Origin: Gracilaria vermiculophylla
Taxonomy: Eukaryota; Rhodophyta; Florideophyceae; Gracilariales; Gracilariaceae
Direction: 5' to 3'
Assembly (NCBI GenBank): GCA_019155205.2
Contig: JAHNZQ020000308.1
Span: 3,768,012-3,832,011, forward strand
Length of the DNA: 64,000 bases
The translations under genes and the position numbers were made by a program. Below the pieces are notes generated by a model. That model was not told the origin of the DNA. It ran no database searches and worked only from the letters and a program-made list of their open reading frames with translations. This document shows, piece after piece, positions 20,980 to 31,400 of the stretch. Numbering within the stretch: position 1 is the first letter of the stretch; the number at the start of each line of letters is the position of its first letter.

Positions 20980-22574
20980 TCAGCCTTCTCGCAACGCCTC
21001 GCAACGCCGTTGCATCCAGATCCGTCCCAAGCAATACGCTTTGCCTACAGTATCACAGGCCCACTCCTAAGCGATATCATCAGTCTACAGTATCACAGAC
21101 CCGATACGCTCTGCGTAGTCGTAAACGATACTTCACTCTTTTCTGATAGCCACGATACTTCACAGTGTTCGTCTTATTGGTTCCATGACGTCTCTTAATC
21201 TCTGTCTTTTCTTGGTAGTTAGCAAAGGAACAGCAACAAATGTTGCAATTGACGTCCATTGTCATCACCGCTTTTTTCATTTCCTCGCCCCTTTCGGCAC
21301 CCACAGATCCTTGATAACAACTACCATCATGCCTCTAAAGAATTCTGTTCCAACCATCTCGTTCAGCAGACTTTGGATTTCGACCTCACAAGGAATTTCT
21401 TGAGATTTTCTAAAGAAGGTTACAGGGTTATCCCCATTCCTTTTGCACTTTTCAATCCTCTCTTTCTGAGTGTATGCTCTCTGCGGAAGCGAGATTTGTC
21501 AGGTCGGGCAGCAGGAAACGCAGCAAGTCGTAAAGTCAGGGATCTGCTCGCTCCAAAAGTCACAATTACCCAGACCACTTATTTTTTTTACGTAAACACT
21601 ATTGGAGATAATGCTGAAGGGGTATCGTTCGCTGGCTATTAGAGATAAAGGAATTGCTAACCATCTACCTCTGGCGAACGTTCTACTAAGAATTTGAGCC
21701 AAAAATGCTCTCGGTCTTGTAGCTGTGAAAGCACCCCCACGGCGGCGCGCTTGTAGTTTCAGTAACATTTTTGGCGGCAGTAAAGCTTGAAGCCTGACGT
21801 AGACAATGGCGCAACAACCTGTGAATGTGCGTGAAGATGCGGATGTCCGGCAATGGTTCGTAACCGATGATAGGAGTACGATGTAAGCAGTATCCCAGTA
21901 CTCCAGATATCCTCAATTTGCGTTGGGTGACATTGGAGACGTGCCCATGAGCAGCTTGGAACATGCCAGTGTCTACGAACTTTGTGGATAAGACTACAGT
22001 ATCAACCTGCGTTTAGATGCGAAGCTTGAAGAGCGAAACACAGCAACGGTCCTTCACATTTCGCTCAATTTTCACACATTCTGAGCGGGTAAAGTGCACA
22101 TGCTTTGCCAGAAATTCCCCAATATATGTACGTTTCTCACAGACTGGTCTTCAAGTCTTGATTCATTAGTGAATGATATAAACTACAATGCCTGGAGATG
22201 CAATCGCGCTTTTGCCTATCTTGACTCGCTTTCAGTCTCCCTTCGGATTGCTTGGCGAGCCTATCGAGCAGGCTCATTGTCTTTTCTGGCCTTGTACTTT
22301 ACAGTACAGCATGAGGTTTCCAAAAAATTGTAAAATCTAATTTGCACCCCAGTTTTGGTACGGTTTTTAGATGTGCGCACAGCATGTCGTCTTGTTCCCC
22401 AATGGTGTGATTCTCGAAACTGTATGAAAAGGTACAACTCGCTCAAGAGCTCTGGCAGTAGCAACTGTTTCTGGTTAGCGTCTTGCCTCGCGGGTTGTCA
22501 TTTCTTTCCATCTCTGTATTTCGTAAAACAAACACTCATCTTATGTTGTGTAAACATCAGAGAACGTTTTGGCA
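20980..22574. other. Intergenic; short direct repeats near 21046-21160
   Basis: CTACAGTATCACAG occurs at about 21046 and 21093, and CGATACTTCAC at about 21126 and 21153. Small frames occur on both strands without motifs. No RNA gene seen. Confidence 0.45.
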
Positions 22575-22805
22575 ATGAATATCGTGTTTGAAGAAGTCTC
22601 TGCTGGTTCTTTGGCAGTTTTGTTTTCTGAAAAATGTGCAGCTTGCCGTTGCAACGTTAAGAAAACACCAATTGCATATCAATCTCACGCTTGGATTAAG
22701 TTGTTTTGCGCGAAAACGTCAATGTAAGGTATTACCTTGTCCAAATCCTTTTCCTTTTAAGTCAACAGATTGTTTTTTCGTCTGCACAGAATGCAGCTCT
22801 CCTGA
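22575..22805 (+). CDS. Candidate two-exon small Cys-containing protein
   Basis: Exon 1 is 22575-22723 (ATG, 49 codons) and ends at a GTAAGG donor. The acceptor TCTGCACAG at 22789 gives a 66-nt intron and a short end (54 aa). An alternative acceptor, TTTTAAG at 22761, gives a 38-nt intron and about 70 aa. Exon 1 encodes FSEKCAACRCNVKK, a compact Cys cluster. The choice between acceptors, and whether it is a gene at all, is unresolved. Confidence 0.27.
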
Positions 22806-23845
22806 AGTTGGATGGTCTTTAACTTGATTAGCGATCTCAAAACGCATAGCAAAAGGTTACATGCAGTCCTAAAAAGTTACAACCCTTTTAACGCCCCTAA
22901 CTGTCATTATTATTTAATTTGTTGCATTCTTGAACGCAAGAATTTGACAACTGAGTTGGGTTGGTAACGTCCTGCTAGTTCATTTTTACCTTAAGTTCAT
23001 ATTTTCTCTGATCAGGAAGGGTAAGGGGTACCTCCACAAGAACTACTCCCGCTCCACGAAGGCCAGTATCCGAAGTGGCCATTTATCAATTATATCTTTT
23101 AATGGAGTTTCTCCCCTACCGTAGCCCTGATGACGGCTCGTCTCCGCGGGATACTCGTAAACGCACAATTGAAGAGAATGTGTTCAACGTCCTTTTCTGG
23201 GTGCAGTTCCACACAAACTCTGCGTTAGTTAATGTTCGAAACACAAAGTTTCTGGATGTCGAGGGCCTAGGTGACCAGTTGCGAATTATGACACCATACC
23301 TTTTGGTTTCCTAGCTTCACTTTTAATAGTCCCATGCAGATTAACCACTTCTATGTTCATGTTGCTTGGACTTTCGCTCAAATTGAACTATGATGTCCTG
23401 CTAATCTTGGCCATCATTCAGTGGCAGTTTTCACAGAGATTACAAATTCGTACCACAGATCGAGGAAAAGCTAGATACGAAAGAGTTCATTGCTTTAACG
23501 GTAAATCTGATCCAACACATGTACAAAGGGACTGAATCGTAGAGCAAAAGAAATGGCTCACTGGTGAAATTCAAAACAGCGATCATGGAGAATTCTTTCG
23601 CAGGCTGATTCTCATCCTTTAGTGGTTTTCATGATGAACTTCACTTCCAAAGTGATGCCCGTACGTAATCGTTTTCCTACAATGCGAAGTTTTCGTTGCG
23701 CATAAGTGAGAAACCCTGGCGTTTCAACTGAATATTTCCGATCGTGGTGATCTTAACATCTATGCAAATAAAAAAAGAGTTAAACATCATCTTTCGTGTT
23801 GCTCGCCGACTTTTCGGGTTTAGGATGCGGTGAATTTTTGTCTCT
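22806..23845. other. Intergenic, no gene recognised
   Basis: A frame at 23075-23314 opens with GTG and lacks motifs. The 3-prime region of membrane-protein copy B lies at the right edge. Confidence 0.45.
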
Positions 23846-25333
23846 TCACTCAACCTCTGATCTATAGTGAGATAGACGTTCTGCAGGTAGCTTCTCATCT
23901 GAACTTGCCTCCTTACCCAATGTCACAGCACCGGAAGAACACTTATCTTCCATTTCAAGCTTACTCAAAACGTTTCTCTCAAAATTTTCCCAGGCACGAT
24001 CGGCAAGAAAAACCGGCTGAAGTATTCTTTTCAATGTGATTAAAGCAATGAGCATGAGGCTCGTGCAGAAAAGCATTCCAAGTATCCCTAATGGCCTTCG
24101 TTCCTGGACAATGAGCCCTGGAATACTATCTTGCTCTTTCTCGGATACTATATGAGAGTAGAAACCAGGTCCCTTAACTTCCTCAATAAGCTCCGCCGTC
24201 ATCAATGGTCCTATACTCTTCAAGACAGTGATCCACGGCCTTGAGTGTATCCTATATCTTAAAGTCGTCTCTGAACCTTGCACTTTTTCCTTTGTCTTGC
24301 CTCGCCTGGATGTCCACAGCTTTATCACCCTAATCACCGGTTCAGTTTCGCTCCAATGCTCAGCTACGGCGTCTTCACAGCGTTTCGTGCTGCGCTTGGC
24401 ATTGCAGCTTTCCTGTAATATCATGTATATGACTATTTGATGGAGATAATGGGTGGATGCCATATAACTTGGATACAGAATGGGAAATAGCAGTCTCCTT
24501 GTCCCACCACTTGCTCCGTAAACAAACGCACGAGTTCTGATCTCAATACTGGAATTACCAAAAGTTAGGTGATGGTCGCTGCCTCCTTTGTGGAACCATG
24601 AACCAATCTTTACAGAGTCCACACTCTCCGTGGAATTTTTGTGAGCTTGTTTGAGGTTCAGAAGATGACAAACACTGAGTGAATAGTTTCGATATGGATT
24701 CGAACTTGAAAACACGGGCGTGACACAGGGGCGTTCCAGAGCATTTCTTCGTAAAAACTTTCCCAACCCAAGGTTGCTTCCAATGGGATGGCTTCCACGC
24801 AAATTATAGCTATACGGGTTGCTCGGGTACTGATGTGGTTGGGTTAAGACAACGGCCCCAATGTCTGCAACAAAGATAAATAAAGTGGCTGATAAGGCTA
24901 AGAGCGACAAGATGACATCTTTCTGTCGTTTGTGAGGTGAAAATAAGTGCTCTCGGCGATTCATCCATTTTGTACTTAGATGCAGCAGCCCATCCACTTT
25001 GATGGCAACGAGCGCCAATTGGTTTCTTTCAGGGTCTTGGTGTTGTCTCTTTCGAGAAAGAATAGTAAGCACTACTTCGGTGATTGTCATTATCATGACA
25101 ATCGACAGCAATCCCAAGATAATTTCCTCCGAAGCCCCGTCTAAGCTCCGTGATAGCATTCCAGGGCTATTGATGGATTTCTCCGGTATAAAATGGGTCT
25201 GACCGATCACATACTGTCCTGGAGACTGATTCTCATTAGATATGTTCACAAAATCCGGCGGGGGCGTAGGAATAGCTGTGAGAATTGTTCGATTCATCGG
25301 TGATAAGTATCCGACCATGATGGACATCAACAT
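23846..25333 (-). CDS. Three-span membrane protein of an unrecognised family, copy B (495 aa)
   Basis: A paralogue of the gene at 17071 in opposite orientation. The start is the first ATG, at 25333; the frame opens upstream only with GTG, and internal Met residues (MSIMVGYL, MNRTIL) are alternatives. Three hydrophobic spans match those of copy A (IILGLLSIVMIMTITEVVL; ILSLLALSATLFIFVADIG; LGILGMLFCTSLMLIALI). The large domain keeps the four Cys (ERPCVTPVF, SVCH, SCNAKRSTKRC), sequons and the SIGPLMTAELIEEV block. The tails after TM3 are not alike. Identity is highest in the ectodomain, moderate elsewhere, so the duplication is not recent. Confidence 0.85.
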   Translation of the reverse strand: MLMSIMVGYLSPMNRTILTAIPTPPPDFVNISNENQSPGQYVIGQTHFIPEKSINSPGMLSRSLDGASEEIILGLLSIVMIMTITEVVLTILSRKRQHQDPERNQLALVAIKVDGLLHLSTKWMNRREHLFSPHKRQKDVILSLLALSATLFIFVADIGAVVLTQPHQYPSNPYSYNLRGSHPIGSNLGLGKFLRRNALERPCVTPVFSSSNPYRNYSLSVCHLLNLKQAHKNSTESVDSVKIGSWFHKGGSDHHLTFGNSSIEIRTRAFVYGASGGTRRLLFPILYPSYMASTHYLHQIVIYMILQESCNAKRSTKRCEDAVAEHWSETEPVIRVIKLWTSRRGKTKEKVQGSETTLRYRIHSRPWITVLKSIGPLMTAELIEEVKGPGFYSHIVSEKEQDSIPGLIVQERRPLGILGMLFCTSLMLIALITLKRILQPVFLADRAWENFERNVLSKLEMEDKCSSGAVTLGKEASSDEKLPAERLSHYRSEVE

Positions 25334-25472
25334 AAATCCCAGATTCACGCGGGACGTAGTTCAGTGTCAATTCCTTTGCGATACTAACTGAAGGAGGTAT
25401 TCCTTCTCAACTTCCTCGTTTCAAGAAGCTTAACATTAAATAAAGAGTTTCAATCTGCAACGCGCGGACTCG

Positions 25473-25778
25473 TCAAGAAACTTCAGAGAAGATTGTCGAA
25501 GCGTAGTTTGCATGACCTATTCCGGACGAAAGACGATTGCTGCACAAGAAATAAGTCTTCTTCCCTCCATTTTCACCTTGCACGAGAGAGGCGCTACAGT
25601 GAGGCACCGTTAAAGTAATATATTCATATTGAAACCAATTAACATGCATTCGTCGCATTTTTTCCCTGATCGCGGAAGCTGCGCATTACTTTTCAGCATA
25701 AGAGAACAACCTCTTACATGTGCTTCCCCCTCGAAGAATCCGTAATCCAGAACTTTCGATCTTTTTTCCAGAGATCAT
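25473..25778 (-). CDS. Candidate two-exon small protein (88 aa), unrecognised
   Basis: Exon 1 runs 25778 to 25718 from ATG to a GTAAGA donor. Exon 2 runs 25678 to 25473 after the acceptor GCGCAG. The intron is only 39 nt. The frame is kept, giving 267 nt. Exon 2 alone is open for 67 codons and contains an ATG at 25641 region, so a single-exon start is an alternative. The product contains two Cys (VPHCSASL, YFLCSN). It lies upstream of and in line with copy B. No family is recognised. Confidence 0.3.
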
Positions 25779-26963
25779 GTACTCGCAAGATTGTGGTCTT
25801 TGTTCTTTTTACTCACGACAGGGTGAGATATCAATATGTGCCCGTGGTTTTATAGAGCTGGCTTTATCCTTACATTTTCTGTATTCCTTAAATTATGTTG
25901 TATGTCAGCAAGGTCAAAATAGCGTTAGGTTAGCTCTTGATACTTGACGGTTTACACAGTACGTGCATTATTTTATGGCACATATGACAATTCTGTTAGT
26001 GGTAAATTATAGACAGAGTTCACCTTGTTAAAGATTTTTTCGTTCTCTTGGGTTCCAAAGACTCAGAAGCGAAACATTTGCAGTAATTGAAATTCCTTGG
26101 AAGCCTATCAAGATGGAAAAAGTAGTTATTGGTTTGTGGGCCATTATCAAATACGGAATGATGAGAGATGGCTTGATGCGCTTCGGAAGTTATGAGCAAA
26201 ATGCCAACAAGAAAAGCATCGTTCAACAAGCTTGACCAAAACACTTACCCATTCTGATACGGCAAAGTACTTGCTCATCAAATTTACAATTTCGCCTTCA
26301 TTTATGTACGGCTGAATATCCAGTTGCAAACAAGTTCAGAGCGAAAGCATCACAATCTTTGGTCCTCATCATCATATTCGACGGTATAGCAAAACATGGT
26401 GAAATGAAAGTATTAAAAGACAGTTCTTCTCCACCTTTTGGTCTATTCAATTCCCTTGCTGAGTCTCGTCATATCTTATACGTTTAGTTTAACGTAGAAA
26501 GTCCCTATGCGCCGTGATTATCTTACTAGAAATCGTTTTGCCAGTGAAAGCTTAGATAGCTTCATCCCAACTTCTCGCAATCGCAAAAATCTCCATTTCA
26601 AACACTGCAAAATAACACGCTATTGTATCACATGCCCGAAGCGAGTGTCGTTGTAAGCAAAGCTTCAGTCGCTTAAGCTAGACTTATATGATAGTATTGC
26701 AACACTTGCTATCATTGAGGGTTTGATAGTTCTACATATCGAGAATCGTACGTCTTGAAAACACTCATTGAATTGACATCGATATTGCTTGCTTGTGTTT
26801 TCGAAATGCAAATAGCCGACATGCACAACCGCTTTTTGCGAATTAGGGAGCTGTGACACGTAGAGAACATCTGATTATCATACGGTACAACAACGTTGAT
26901 AGTAATCCCTGTCGGATTTTGAGCAGAATCACGATGGTGAACAGGCATTCAGCTTCCCGAATT
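25779..26963. other. Intergenic with splice-like signals, unresolved
   Basis: On the minus strand a donor GAATG|GTAAGT near 26250 and a possible acceptor CTTGATAG near 26111 join frames ending at 26020, and another exon-like block lies at 26525-26606 between TTTTGCAG and GTAAGA. I could not build one convincing gene. Confidence 0.35.
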
Positions 26964-27608
26964 CTAAGATTTCCCTCGTCGAGCTTTGATTTCTCCATGC
27001 TTATCGACCTGAAAGACCTCTATGTCTTCCGAAATAGTGTCGATGTCACGTAATACAGACTGTAACTGGCTTACCGCATTTTTCCTCTCAGTTCGCACAC
27101 ATTCCACATCGCGTCCATTTCCAGTATCGAGGCTGTCAAGCTGTTCAAGTATGCGCATACATTCTTCCTCAACTACTCGAAGCCCTTTTCGATCTCTTTC
27201 AAGTGCTTCCCTTGTCTTTGGAGCATCGAGAAACCCCTGCAAATGTTTTTTCATAGATTCCTGAACCGCAAAAAGATCATTACGGAGTTTGGCAACCTTT
27301 GCTGAACATGATCGGACCGAACGAAGAGCTGGAGACATGGAAATGCTCGGGCCTCCGGACCGAGTACTGCGAATTAACATCGCCTTGCTTTGTCCAGTTA
27401 TGCCAATACCCTTCAAGTCTGCTTTCAAGCTCGAGAGAACGGTCTTCTTTCCTTTGACGATGATTGTTTGTTCCTCGGGGGGAATACCAGTAAGCCTCTC
27501 GATATCAGTTTGCAAGTCTTGGGTCGTTTTTCTGATAGGAACCTTGTAAGTTTTCTTGTCAAACAAGAGAGTCAATCGCTGAGATTCCATATTAGACGAG
27601 TCGCCCAT
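26964..27608 (-). CDS. BAG-domain co-chaperone with ubiquitin-like domain (214 aa)
   Basis: The architecture matches BAG1-type regulators, which bind the Hsp70 ATPase domain and promote nucleotide exchange. Residues about 10-80 form a ubiquitin-like domain (RLTLLFDKKTYKV, TGIPPEEQTIIVKGKKT, LKGIGITGQSKAMLI). Residues about 105-195 are a helical BAG domain (VAKLRNDLFAVQESMKKHLQ, VVEEECMRILEQLDSLD, RKNAVSQLQSVLRDID). The ATG at 27608 is a normal start and length is typical. No intron, no membrane anchor. Confidence 0.8.
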   Translation of the reverse strand: MGDSSNMESQRLTLLFDKKTYKVPIRKTTQDLQTDIERLTGIPPEEQTIIVKGKKTVLSSLKADLKGIGITGQSKAMLIRSTRSGGPSISMSPALRSVRSCSAKVAKLRNDLFAVQESMKKHLQGFLDAPKTREALERDRKGLRVVEEECMRILEQLDSLDTGNGRDVECVRTERKNAVSQLQSVLRDIDTISEDIEVFQVDKHGEIKARRGKS

Positions 27609-28466
27609 ATTTGACTTAGTAACGATTATCGACTTCTATGAAAAAAGAGGTTATTTATCAGATCAAAGTCGGTATATTTTGTCAGTCCACTAACCGTTGA
27701 AATGACAGAAGAACATGAAACGCGTCCCTGTGCAACATTCGTATGACCAAAAGGCCAAGGACTTATCCAACTCCTCCGTGAAACCAAGCGTATAGCTCCG
27801 CGTCCTCCCGCACTGAGCGATAACGCGTTAAAGAGTCACGAACGAACTACAAGAACTTCATACACATGCCGCGTTCAACTGAGCCCAAACGGTCGCTGCT
27901 GCTCAGCTCATGAAGCTTTTGTATTTTCATGTTCATTCTGTATTTAGGGTTGAAAAAAAGTACTCTGTAAACGTAAATGTCAATTTCTTTTTACTGTACG
28001 AGGCCGATTGTCGTGTAGACTGAAGTACACGTCAAATGGCTTCGCAGAAACATGAAGCACTTCGTAGGGCAAACGTTTGGACAAGCACGGAGATTACGAC
28101 TTAGTTCGGAGTGCTTAGAAGCAGCTGTTGGGCAAGCACAAGTCGCACTGCAATGCACAGCAGTAGCTGTGAACCGAAGACGCATGGCCCACTACGGGGG
28201 TCAACCGCCTTCCAACAGAGGGGCCCAGACATTCTTGAGTAAAATTTCTTTCGTTCGTAGACACTAGAGCGGCGGCTTCTGGTTTCCGTTCCAAGCACAT
28301 ATCTCCCCGTGAGGATCGAAGAATTCCAGATAGCCATGAAGCGCCCTATTGATTGAATGTTGACTTTCATCTCTGTATGACTCTCATTTCTTTAATCTCC
28401 TCCCTTCAGCACAACAAAAAAGGCTCCGCTCTGTTCAAGCACAACTTCTTACGCCTCTTCTAAATC
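27609..28466. other. Promoter region of the BAG gene and 3-prime region of the nuclease-helicase gene
   Basis: Frames at 27991-28370 on both strands overlap without motifs. No repeat or RNA gene seen. Confidence 0.5.
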
Positions 28467-31400
28467 TCAGGTCCTGCTGGCGCTCAATATATTATTAATT
28501 TCTTTCCGTTCTCCTTCCTCTCGCAGATGCTCGAACAGACCCACTAACGCTACGTCATCAATATGATTTATAGGCATATTTACAAAAGGGTCGGAGTGCC
28601 CAACAACGAAAGCCAGACATTGTGCTCTAGAGATGGCAACGTTTAATCTGTTTCTTTGAAGAACAAATTTGAGTCTCTTTCGCTGCGATTCAAAAGGTGA
28701 ACGTTGTCCGGCGACTTGTTCCTGATTTGGATAGTTGTTCGATGAGTAGATACATTCTTCTGCTTCCATATTACCCTCCCTCCTCGGATCTCCCGTGCAT
28801 AGGGAGATGATAACAATTGCAGCCTGTTGACCTTGAAATTTATCAACAGTTCCCACCCGAATTTCAGGCGAAAGACTCTGTCGTATCGCCCGTGCTTGAA
28901 TATTATACGGAGCAACGACAAGAATGTCCTGAGTACATAGTTTTCGTCTTTCAGAGTGAATCGTATACTTGAAACCAAGTAACCCATGTACAAGTTTGGA
29001 AATAATGAGTACTTCAGCAGGTTGATGAAACTTGCCCATAGTGGGGGTTCTATTTTCGTTTTCATATTCCTTGTCACAGCTTATATAGATAACTCCTGCA
29101 TCACTAGACAATCGATCCTCGTCAGTGCTTGACCATAAGAGCTGGTTCTTTTCACATAGAGGAGCTGAGAGCAAGGCTCCATCGTAAAATGTCTTCGAAA
29201 CAAAGTTGCACAAGGTTGGGGCCATGCGGTATGAATATTCCAAAAACAATCCTCTGTATGAAGGGACTGTGGTGATACCGTCGCCAACAAGATATGCGAG
29301 ACAGCTTTTCCCGCTCTCTCCCGGATGCGCTCCTTTGATGGGCATCTCAAGCTGCTGTTGATCTCCAACCAAAACAGCGTATTTGGCACTTGAACTCATG
29401 GCGAGAAAGTTGGCAACGGGGACTTGGCTTGCTTCATCAACGAAAAGGAAATCAAAAAGTCCGTCATTGTCCTTTCGGCAAAGCTGGTAGCAAGTCGCTC
29501 CGACAAGAGCAGCACTCCTCTGCTGACGCTTAGAAATTCGTTTCGGATTGATCGAAGTATTCGAGGATGTAGCGTGTCGCTTGTACGGTTCGGACACTGG
29601 TTTTACTTGCAAATCTCGTATATTTCCTTTGAACGGGATATTCTGATCCTCTGAACACTTGGTTCCAATCTTGCATATATTTGCGTAATCCAACCCAAGC
29701 CTCGCGACAGATCGAAGCAAATTGTCTATTGCGGCATGGGAGTTAGAACTAACTGCGACGGTCTTGTTGTGCTTGATTATAAGATTATGTATCACTGTCG
29801 CCGACAAAGAAGTTTTCCCGCTTCCTGGAGGGCCCTGGATGGCGAAGACACCGCATACCTCGCGAGAAGCGAGAAAGGCCGCAAGATTCTCGCCTTGTCC
29901 TTTCTTCTGCCTAAGAAGACGCAACGATTTTTCCTTGCAATCTTCGTCGAGTCGGCGACGATTCAAAAACGCATTTGGCAATGACACAGTCATGTCGTTA
30001 TCTTTTTCGCTGAACAACTTCTCCGCTTTTCTCAGAATGCTTTTTCGCAATGATGCGTCACAAATTTTGAGCTCATTGGAACTAATGATAGACCCGTGTT
30101 TCGGCGGTGAGTAACCCTCTTCATACTTTAAACTGAGCGTAGCAATACCAGTCGTGGCATCTTTCATATTGTCCAAATTCAAAATGGTCATAAATCTGTG
30201 AACAGGCTCTAACTTCACTTCGCTCTCGGGATCGGGGGATGTGCTAGAGAAAGTTACGAAAGCCACGCTTTCACCTTCGGGGAGTCCAATATACTGCTCC
30301 TTGTTAAATGAGTAACTCAATAGAGTTTTCTTTGACTTGTCACCAATGTCTCTTTTGTCGAGCAAAACTAGACCTGTAATGCATTTTTCGTCCTCAAGAA
30401 GTTCTGAAAATCTTCCTGAAGCTGCGGCCTCTACTCTATCTCTGAAAGCTCGGCGAATAGGACTTGACTCTCTAACATAGAAACCTAGAAGATGATACAA
30501 AGTTTGATGCGCCGTTGATCTGAGAAAATCAGACTTTTCTTCAATCAAAAGGTGAGCAAGCTTTTCGCTTGCCTGAATAGTCCGCGAATCGTCTTGTTTC
30601 TGAATCATTGTTCTTCCACAGGAACCCGGAAGAATAATGCTCTCAGGGAGATCGCAATCTTCATCACTAGAGGCCTCACGCGAATCATTGACCAAAGTTG
30701 CACTTTCTGCCGTTTTCGAAGGAAATACTTTTCCAAGCCAATTGACAACGAGAACAAGACTTTGACAATCTTGCTTGTTGTAGTCATGTATCTTTCTTAG
30801 AATATGGTTACAGTCGATGCCGTCAATACTATGTTGCTCTTCGGGGAAAAACTTCATCCTCCACTCGTGGTACATGGCCACAGAAGACTGTGCATCTGCC
30901 AATTCATCTTCTTCTCTTGCAACGCCGACAATCTTTTCAACACTCTTGATTGAGTAGCTTGGATCTCCTATGAGCAATTCTGATTTGATGAACTTGTAGA
31001 TATCCATAAAAACCTCGTCCTCGAGCAAGGACTCAAGAGTAGACGCGGCCTCCAGCCCCCTTGCGGAGGTCACCCGCATTGCAATTCTTTGTAAAGCACT
31101 GATTTCGTAATGGCCGTAATGAAATACGTGAGGACGGATGTTATCGTGTTTGCTTTGGTCTTCAATTTTATTGCGGACGAAATTCACAAGTTGAATGAAT
31201 GCCTGTTCTTCTTCGTCGCGAGTGTGGGCCCAATATGCCTGAAACGAATCATTTTCTCTTGTGGATACACCAAAGAGGTATTCTAAACCATTCTCAATCA
31301 ACGGATAGCCCTCCATATCAAAGAACATATCGTTTTCTGAAAATTCAGGCATAAACTTGCCGTGTTCGAAGATCTTTCTGTAGGATATACTTCCTTTTCT

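Noticed and set aside
20980..20982. In-frame TGA read as selenocysteine joining an upstream ATG frame
   Set aside because: No selenocysteine insertion element visible; an intron or chance is simpler.
23900..23960. GTAAGG inside the tail of membrane-protein copy B as an intron donor
   Set aside because: The frame reads through without a stop and no in-frame acceptor is needed.
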